DNA from: Bdellovibrionales bacterium
GTDB taxonomy: Bacteria; Bdellovibrionota; Bdellovibrionia; Bdellovibrionales; UBA1609
Reading direction: 5' to 3'
DNA: 38,995 nucleotides
Assembly (NCBI GenBank): GCA_020850475.1
Contig: JADZEO010000107.1
Span: forward strand, 1 to 38,995
Below are positions 33,860 to 38,995 of this stretch, in pieces. Under the pieces are notes generated by a model. It ran no database searches. It had not been told where the DNA came from and saw nothing but the letters and a program-made list of their open reading frames with translations. Position numbers and translations under genes: made by a program. How positions within the stretch are numbered: position 1 is the first letter of the stretch; the number at the start of each line of letters is the position of its first letter.

Positions 33860-34618
33860 TCATAATCCCAGCCGTTCGAGATTGCTACGGCTAATGGCTA
33901 ACACTTCTTCGGGCGCGGTCCCTTTGATTTCACCCACCGCCCGTGCCACCCGGGGGACCCAGTTGACTTCGACCTCGGGCTTTTCAGTATTCTGAGGCGA
34001 GTCCGATTCGATCACTAAGTGTTTGAGGTCCACCGTGGCGACCGTCTGTTTAAGTTGCTTGTAGCCTTTTTTCAAGAGGCCGGGCCCCACCGAAAGCAAA
34101 AAACCCAACCGAAGGTAGCCCTCAGCGACCTCGGGGCTGCCGCTAAAGGCGTGCACCAGGCCGCGAAAGGCCTGACCGGAGGCCTTTAGGATTGTCAGGG
34201 CCGGCCCGTGGGCTTGTACGATGTGTAACACCAGAGGCTTACTGAGCTCAGCCGCCAGAATTAGATGACGACGGAAGAAGTCTTCTTGGAGCACCAGCTG
34301 TTGCGGCTCGCGGGAATGAAAGTAATCGAGACCGGTTTCGCCAATCAAATGGGCTTGGGGCGCCAAATCCGTAAGACGAGTCCACTGCAGCTCCAGTTGC
34401 CTCGGCGCGAGTGCAGTCACAGCCCAGGGATGAAGGCCAAAGGCCGTTCGAATTTGCTTGGGAAATTGGCGGTAGATCTGTTGCTGGCGCTCCCAATCGC
34501 TTTGGTCGTAACCGCCCTGAAGCCAAGTGGTAAGTCCGAGCAAAGCTCCCTCGGAGAAGACCCGGTTAAGGTCTTGCTCCGAGTAAAAGCTCAAATGACT
34601 ATGGGCATCCCACCACAT
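33860..34618 (-). CDS. TatD-family metal-dependent deoxyribonuclease/hydrolase
   Basis: A 252-aa amidohydrolase-fold TIM barrel of the TatD family. Metal ligands are visible in order: D-A-H-S-H (His6, His8), I-G-E-T-G-L-D-Y (Glu near residue 93), L-H-I-V-Q-A-H-G (His near 131), V-H-A-F-S-G and I-E-S-D-S-P (Asp near 201). Members act as 3'-5' exonucleases or D-aminoacyl-tRNA-type hydrolases; the exact substrate is not predictable here. The gene sits between the S9 peptidase (16 bases upstream) and tcdA (nine bases downstream), so the three look like one operon. Confidence 0.9.
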   Translation of the reverse strand: MWWDAHSHLSFYSEQDLNRVFSEGALLGLTTWLQGGYDQSDWERQQQIYRQFPKQIRTAFGLHPWAVTALAPRQLELQWTRLTDLAPQAHLIGETGLDYFHSREPQQLVLQEDFFRRHLILAAELSKPLVLHIVQAHGPALTILKASGQAFRGLVHAFSGSPEVAEGYLRLGFLLSVGPGLLKKGYKQLKQTVATVDLKHLVIESDSPQNTEKPEVEVNWVPRVARAVGEIKGTAPEEVLAISRSNLERLGL

Positions 34619-34634
34619 GGGTTGAGTATAGCAC

Positions 34635-36794
34635 CTATTTTAAGGGGAGCAGCTGCTGAATACCAAACACCCGACCGAGGAAGGCCGACTCGTCGACAAA
34701 CTCGCTGCGGGCGTTGTGGCCGTTGTTCTTCTCTTCATAGAAGTAAACCAGCTGATTGCCCGGGAACTTCTGATTCAAAGCTTCGACCATATAATAAGAT
34801 TGCTCCGGCCCTGTACGTTCGTCGTGGTCAGCGGCAAAAATCAGAGTTGGCTTGAGCTGTGTCAACCGGTTCAGGTTGGCCAGCGGCGACCACTTGGCCA
34901 AGGCTTGCCTCCATTCGGGAGTGTCGAGAGGATTTCCTTTTTTGTCACGCGGAAGCCCGAAGTCATCAACAGCGTAAAAGCCAAAGGGGCCGGCACTCAA
35001 AAACTCATTCACATCCGATACTCCGACGACGGGAACAAAGGCGTCAAATTCTTGAGCATAGTGAGTGAGAAGTTCCATCGAGTGCATTCCGCCAAACGAG
35101 CGCCCCGTGACGACGATTTTGTCGACTCCAAGATTTTTGCGCATCCAGCGGCCGGCAGCGACCGAGTCCTCGAGTGACGGCATCCGGTCCACCTTGACCG
35201 ACATTTGCCACTGAACGCCTTGCTCGCCACCACCACGGTGGTGAACCATCACGACGGCCGCGCCCATCTCAAGCGCCATTTGGATCTTGCGGTTCCACCA
35301 AGAAAACTGCGGAATTCCAATATAGCCGTAATAAAACAAGTAACCAAACTTAGGTTTCGGCAGGTCAGTTCGAGTAAAGACCGTGATGGGGACTGGAGTT
35401 CCGTCTTGGCTGGTGACCCATTCCATTGAGTAGCGAATCCGGCTGGCATCAAGTGGGGCTGGTGCTGCATTCGGTAGTCGTTCTAGTTTGAGTGAGTCGA
35501 GATCAATCTTAAGTGTCGTCGGCGGTACGCGGAATTCGTTGTACACCAAGAAGGCAGATTTGGAAAATTTGCCGGCAACAAAACCGCCGACTGCGCCAAC
35601 ATCAGGTAGGCCCACGTCTGAAAGTTTAAAGCTCTTTACAATTTTGCCGTCAAGATCGGCCACTTCAATCGACCAGGTGAAGTCCTGTTTGTTAAAAAAC
35701 TGCAGCAGCAAGTTGTTGTTCACTCGCTGAGCAACAATCAGCACTTGATTGGGGCGAGCGGAAACTAAAGTCGAAGTGCGAAACTGCTTGGCGAAATCAA
35801 CCGCCACCAACCCAAAGCCATCGCCCGCCTCGGAAGAGCGCAAAATAATTTTTGATCCGTAGGCGGCAATGTACTTACCCAGGCGATGGGTCAGAGGATG
35901 CCGAACGGTCTTCCAAGCGTACTGGCCCACCTGGAATTCGCCTTTGCCGGCTACGGCCTTGCGACCCAAGTAGACCGCGACTGGAACTTCGGCCACCCCT
36001 TGAATGCGATGAGCGATAAAATAGCGTTGGCCCTGGTATTCCAAGTCATCAATATTGTAAAATTCGCGGGAGTCTTTTTGCGGAGGTTGAAAGATCAACT
36101 CTTGTTGGCCGGTGCTCAAGTCGACGCGAAAGTTGCGGGTGCGCCGGATGTTTTTGGCCAAATCTTCGGCGTTATCCCAATCGGTGAAGTAAATCGCCTG
36201 GGAGTCGGAGGCCCAACCGGTATCATTTAACCGAACGACGAGGGGGCCGGCGACGACTTTTCTGCTCGCCAAATCAACCACCGACCAAGTGTTAACGTCC
36301 GAACCATTTTTGACATACGAATAAAGAACTTTACTGCTATCGGGACTGACCTTGTATTCGGCGACGACCGAAACTCCAGAGCCATCGGCATGTTGAATTT
36401 TTGGAGCCAAAGCAACCTCAACTCCGGCGAGGTCAACGAGAACCAGGCCACCGGCTTTGGTGAGAACTTTTCCAGAAGGCGTTTCGATGTAGGGCGCGGG
36501 GTTGGAGGGCGCGAGCTCTTTGTAGCGGGCCGCGAGAGAGGCATAAAATGGATCGGGCTGACCGTCGGCTGTGAGTGCCAACCAGTTGCGAGTTTTTTGA
36601 TTATGATCACTGACCCACTGGCGAACACGGGGAGAATCCAAATCCGCCAACCAGCGGACTCCCAGTTTCTCCGACTCAAAGGTTCCCGCACTCTTGATCG
36701 GGACCACGGGCGAAGGCGGCGTGAGCGCCTGACCTGAATTGGAAAAGGTGGCGGCAATCAATACGGCAACGGCCAAACGAAAGGATGGTGACAT
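34635..36794 (-). CDS. exported prolyl oligopeptidase-family (S9) serine peptidase
   Basis: A 719-aa protein with a signal peptide (hydrophobic core about residues 7-20, likely cut near Q-A-L). The N-terminal 450 residues form a beta-propeller-like region, followed by an alpha/beta-hydrolase domain. The catalytic Ser566 is in G-R-S-F-G-G, the Asp probably in A-A-D-H-D-E-R-T, and the His at about 693 in N-N-G-H-N-A. A Y-Y-G-Y-I-G-I-P strand precedes the domain as in S9A enzymes. It should cleave short Pro-containing peptides in the periplasm or outside. GAGGGGGAG lies about eight bases before ATG 36794. First gene of the minus-strand operon with the TatD-family gene and tcdA. Confidence 0.92.
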   Translation of the reverse strand: MSPSFRLAVAVLIAATFSNSGQALTPPSPVVPIKSAGTFESEKLGVRWLADLDSPRVRQWVSDHNQKTRNWLALTADGQPDPFYASLAARYKELAPSNPAPYIETPSGKVLTKAGGLVLVDLAGVEVALAPKIQHADGSGVSVVAEYKVSPDSSKVLYSYVKNGSDVNTWSVVDLASRKVVAGPLVVRLNDTGWASDSQAIYFTDWDNAEDLAKNIRRTRNFRVDLSTGQQELIFQPPQKDSREFYNIDDLEYQGQRYFIAHRIQGVAEVPVAVYLGRKAVAGKGEFQVGQYAWKTVRHPLTHRLGKYIAAYGSKIILRSSEAGDGFGLVAVDFAKQFRTSTLVSARPNQVLIVAQRVNNNLLLQFFNKQDFTWSIEVADLDGKIVKSFKLSDVGLPDVGAVGGFVAGKFSKSAFLVYNEFRVPPTTLKIDLDSLKLERLPNAAPAPLDASRIRYSMEWVTSQDGTPVPITVFTRTDLPKPKFGYLFYYGYIGIPQFSWWNRKIQMALEMGAAVVMVHHRGGGEQGVQWQMSVKVDRMPSLEDSVAAGRWMRKNLGVDKIVVTGRSFGGMHSMELLTHYAQEFDAFVPVVGVSDVNEFLSAGPFGFYAVDDFGLPRDKKGNPLDTPEWRQALAKWSPLANLNRLTQLKPTLIFAADHDERTGPEQSYYMVEALNQKFPGNQLVYFYEEKNNGHNARSEFVDESAFLGRVFGIQQLLPLK

Positions 36795-36906
36795 GAAAAA
36801 CTCCCCCTCAGTTAAAAAAGGACGAAGCGGAGGAGTTAAGAGAAATCCGTGTGCGGGTCACTACCCGTGGCGAGTTACGATTTTTTTTCAAGGTGCGTGG
36901 GGAGTG

Positions 36907-36917
36907 ACTCATTGAGT
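36907..36917. promoter_or_regulatory. small perfect dyad between the hypothetical gene and the S9 peptidase gene
   Basis: ACTCA-T-TGAGT is a perfect inverted repeat at 36907-36917, immediately preceded by TGACTCA. It lies 113 bases upstream of the peptidase ATG, where an operator would fit. A second hairpin CGGGT-CACT-ACCCG covers 36854-36867 in the same gap. Both are short and may be chance. Confidence 0.2.
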
Positions 36918-36987
36918 GTCGAGTAAATCGGTGAAAGCATAAACGGCGAATCATTCATCGACTGACGATTTGATGTTTTGTTCACGC

Positions 36988-37674
36988 TTACTGTGAAGCG
37001 AAAGTCTCTCGCACACTCGACAGGTCGTTAGAGAGTTCGGACGAAAACAAGAAGGCAAACGAATCCAAAATGAGGACGGCGTTGGCTTTGGAGTCACCGC
37101 GACCCACTTGCCGAATACGGGCGAGAATGCCTTGATTTACTTTGGTCACGTTTTTGTAGAGCTCATCGAGTTTTTTGAGTTCCATGTCCGTGGGCTGGCC
37201 GCTCTTGGCATTGAAATATTGTTTCAGCAAATACATCGAAGCCACGCGCACTAAGGTTTCGTCCATCGAAGAAAACGGCAAATGATACCGGGCCATGGGC
37301 CGCAAAAAATCCAAGTGAGGACAGCCACTCGAAGCCATGATCAAACCAAACAAACTAAACAGACCAGTTTGCACATCCGTGTCTTTAACATAGGTTCGTT
37401 CGCTGGTTGTCACGGTGATGTGGGTCTTCCAAAAGGATTTCATTTCGCCAAAGGATTGCACAAGGTGGCCAAGTCCGACCGCCACTGGGCAATTGGGTTG
37501 GTCTTGTGACTTAAGTGGGCAATGACCGCACTTTTGAAAGTCAAGCTTGGTCCAATCTTCGTTCTCCAAATTCGGCGGAAACTGCAGTTTGCCGCTTTTT
37601 TGATCAAGGCAAACATGAAACTCCAGCGGGTACATATCCGAAAACTCAAACTTGTAGTTGAAATCGATGGTCAT
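36988..37674 (-). CDS. cysteine-containing hypothetical protein (DUF6901-like)
   Basis: A 228-aa soluble protein without signal peptide. The N-terminal part, F-x-F-S-D-M-Y-P-L-E-F-x-V-x-L-D, precedes W-T-K-L-D-F-Q-K-C-G-H-C-P-L and then N-C-P-V-A. These grouped cysteines could bind a metal or a cluster. A Cys-Pro-His motif follows at about residue 121, and the C-terminal half is helical. It resembles what I recall as DUF6901, but I am not certain and no function is known to me. It is isolated: 193 bases before the S9 peptidase gene downstream and divergent from the HyfB-like gene. Confidence 0.7.
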   Translation of the reverse strand: MTIDFNYKFEFSDMYPLEFHVCLDQKSGKLQFPPNLENEDWTKLDFQKCGHCPLKSQDQPNCPVAVGLGHLVQSFGEMKSFWKTHITVTTSERTYVKDTDVQTGLFSLFGLIMASSGCPHLDFLRPMARYHLPFSSMDETLVRVASMYLLKQYFNAKSGQPTDMELKKLDELYKNVTKVNQGILARIRQVGRGDSKANAVLILDSFAFLFSSELSNDLSSVRETFASQ

Positions 37675-37785
37675 AGTTCTACGATAGAGACTGTGAGACT
37701 GGGGCGCAAGCAGAACCGCCGGTGTCTTGGAATAGTATCCCGACCAAGGTCAAGTGAGAAATTTGCGCTTTCGAGCCTTTGCCCC

Positions 37786-37800
37786 TGACTTTGAGAGTCA
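37786..37800. promoter_or_regulatory. dyad upstream of the HyfB-like gene
   Basis: TGACT-TTGAG-AGTCA at 37786-37800 is an inverted repeat in the 185-base gap between the divergent hypothetical and HyfB-like genes. It is flanked by CCCC and CAGGG, which extend the symmetry with a two-base bulge. A regulator acting on either gene could bind here. No clear promoter hexamers are recognised. Confidence 0.25.
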
Positions 37801-37859
37801 CAGGGATTATCGTTTTCTTGGGGCGCAATTGATGAGCGTCCAGTGAGAGAGTAGGCAAA

Positions 37860-38995
37860 GTGGTCTTGATTTTAGTGGCAGTAATTTCCTTGGTGGCCGG
37901 CGGGTTGGCTGCGCTGTTGTTAAAGACTGGAAGACTGCAAATAATTGCCAGCCTCGGGGCTCAAGCCGTGGCATCAGTCTGTGTCCTCGTGGCCGTGGTG
38001 CCGGTGCTGATGGGTGGCACCTCTTTGGGTGGGATCATTGAGTGGTCCTTTCCCATCAACAACATCAATCTTAAAGTCGACGCCTTGTCAGCACTGTTTT
38101 TGTTGTTCTCGGTGCCGATGACCTTTCTCGGGACTCTCTACGCAAAGGGCTATTTAGAGCCTTACTTGGCGAAAAAGCGAGATCCCGGGAGTCATTTTGC
38201 TCTGCTTTGCGCGGTCTCGTTTTCCTATTTACTTATTTATTGCGTAGAAAACTCGATTGTTTTTTTGTTGGGTTGGGAAGTGGCAGCTGTTTCAGCTTGG
38301 CTCCTGGTGATTTGGGACTATCACAATCAGAAGATCCGCTTTGCGGGATTTAATTATCTTATTTCTACTCACGTCGGACTCTTGTTTCTCATTGCTGCCC
38401 TTTTGTTACTCCATAGCGCGACCGGCAGCTTCGATTTTAGAACCTTTGGAGAAATTCTCGCGCGGCCAGGAACTTACCGGAATGTAATTTTTATTTTGTT
38501 AGTCACCTCGTTTGGTCTAAAGTCCGCGTTTTTTCCATTTCATACCTGGCTACCGCGGGCACACTCAGCCGCTCCGGCCCATGTCTCGGCTTTGATGTCG
38601 GGAGTGATTCATAAGGCCGGTCTTTACGGAATTCTGCGGGTGATGTTCTTAATGGGAAATCCTGATGAATGGATGGGCTGGTACTTGATTGGCTTTTCCG
38701 GTCTCTCCGCCTTTGCCGGGGTTTTGTACACCGTGACTCAGCGGGATCTCAAACGCTTGCTCGGATACTCTTCGACTGAAAATGTGGGAATCGCCGGGAT
38801 TGGAATTGGCCTCGGGAGTTTGGGTCTGACTTGGAATCAACCCTTGCTCGTCGCGCTGGGCTTTACTGGTGCGGTTCTTCATGTCCTCAATCATGCGGTC
38901 TTTAAGTGCCTGTTGTTTTACGCCGCCGGTAGCATTTACCGCATGGTGCAGGTGGTAGACCTCGAGCGGTTGGGTGGGTTGATTCAGTCGATGCC
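37860..38995 (+). CDS. hyfB: HyfB/HycC-like proton-translocating membrane subunit, 3' end outside window
   Basis: The first 378 codons of a polytopic membrane protein of the NuoL/MrpA/HyfB antiporter family; the frame is still open at the right edge. It shows L-G-W-E-V-A-A-V-S-A-W with the membrane Glu, then L-K-S-A-F-F-P-F-H-T-W-L-P-R-A-H-S-A-A-P with Lys and His, then A-L-M-S-G-V-I-H-K-A-G-L-Y-G and H-V-L-N-H-A-V-F-K. These are closest to hydrogenase-4/formate-hydrogenlyase subunit HyfB. The start is GTG 37860: an in-frame stop at 37833 and the GAGAG stretch upstream leave little alternative. Further hyf/mbh-type genes are expected downstream. Confidence 0.85.
   Translation, partial: MVLILVAVISLVAGGLAALLLKTGRLQIIASLGAQAVASVCVLVAVVPVLMGGTSLGGIIEWSFPINNINLKVDALSALFLLFSVPMTFLGTLYAKGYLEPYLAKKRDPGSHFALLCAVSFSYLLIYCVENSIVFLLGWEVAAVSAWLLVIWDYHNQKIRFAGFNYLISTHVGLLFLIAALLLLHSATGSFDFRTFGEILARPGTYRNVIFILLVTSFGLKSAFFPFHTWLPRAHSAAPAHVSALMSGVIHKAGLYGILRVMFLMGNPDEWMGWYLIGFSGLSAFAGVLYTVTQRDLKRLLGYSSTENVGIAGIGIGLGSLGLTWNQPLLVALGFTGAVLHVLNHAVFKCLLFYAAGSIYRMVQVVDLERLGGLIQSM

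Noticed and set aside
36854-36890. CGGGT-CACT-ACCCG hairpin followed by eight T as an intrinsic terminator
   Set aside because: The T-run is 13 bases away and on the plus strand, while both neighbouring genes are on the minus strand.

Overview
The window looks like a piece of chromosome from a motile Gram-negative bacterium. It has lipoproteins with clean lipoboxes, an outer-membrane beta-barrel ending in Phe, a full chemotaxis set and a good flagellar sigma-28-type promoter. Base composition is moderately GC-rich. A huge metzincin-type lipoprotein, an S9 peptidase and the hydrogenase/chemotaxis content remind me of Bdellovibrionota or another deltaproteobacterial lineage, but that is an impression from memory; no rRNA or other phylogenetic marker is present.

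Layout. (1) 1-60 (-): the first 20 codons of an apparent IS630-type transposase run off the left edge, followed by about 300 AT-rich non-coding bases. (2) 370-6936 (+): an envelope block of a large lipoprotein, a translationally coupled 1054-aa zinc-metalloprotease lipoprotein and an outer-membrane protein. (3) 7036-8181 (+): two small membrane proteins. (4) 8178-12153 (-): CopD-like membrane protein, secreted alpha/beta hydrolase, NupC-type nucleoside transporter, a possible 42-aa membrane peptide and an ATP-grasp enzyme. (5) 12209-24395 (+): the centrepiece, about 12 kb of twelve genes that nearly all overlap their neighbours: a CoA-transferase/hydrolase-family protein, a bidirectional group 3b-type NAD(P)-linked [NiFe] hydrogenase (hydB, a cyclic-nucleotide-binding protein, hydG, hydD, hydA), its maturation protease, and hypA, hypF, hypC, hypD, hypE. 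(6) 24575-31510 (+): sigma-28-like promoter, cheY, cheX, cheA, cheW, a chemoreceptor and a three-domain CheR-REC-CheB fusion. (7) 31507-36794 (-): membrane class III nucleotide cyclase with a zinc ribbon, tcdA, a TatD-family nuclease and an S9 peptidase. (8) 36988-37674 (-): a cysteine-containing hypothetical protein. (9) 37860-end (+): the first 378 codons of a HyfB-like proton-translocating subunit, cut by the right edge.

How they fit together. The hydrogenase block encodes both the enzyme and most of its Fe(CN)2CO and Ni insertion machinery. It would exchange electrons between H2 and NAD(P)H in the cytoplasm. A CNBD protein inside the operon and a class III cyclase 14 kb away suggest, without proving, cyclic-nucleotide control. 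The chemotaxis block is a self-contained array with its own receptor, adaptor, kinase, phosphatase and adaptation enzymes, and is probably switched on with flagella.

The most unusual points are: a Lys/Ser/Ala/Gly minisatellite-encoded tail at the N-terminus of the hydrogenase large subunit; a HypA from which the zinc domain has been cleanly removed, together with the absence of hypB; a CoA-transferase gene translationally coupled to the hydrogenase; the CheR-REC-CheB fusion; and a cyclase ending in a zinc ribbon.
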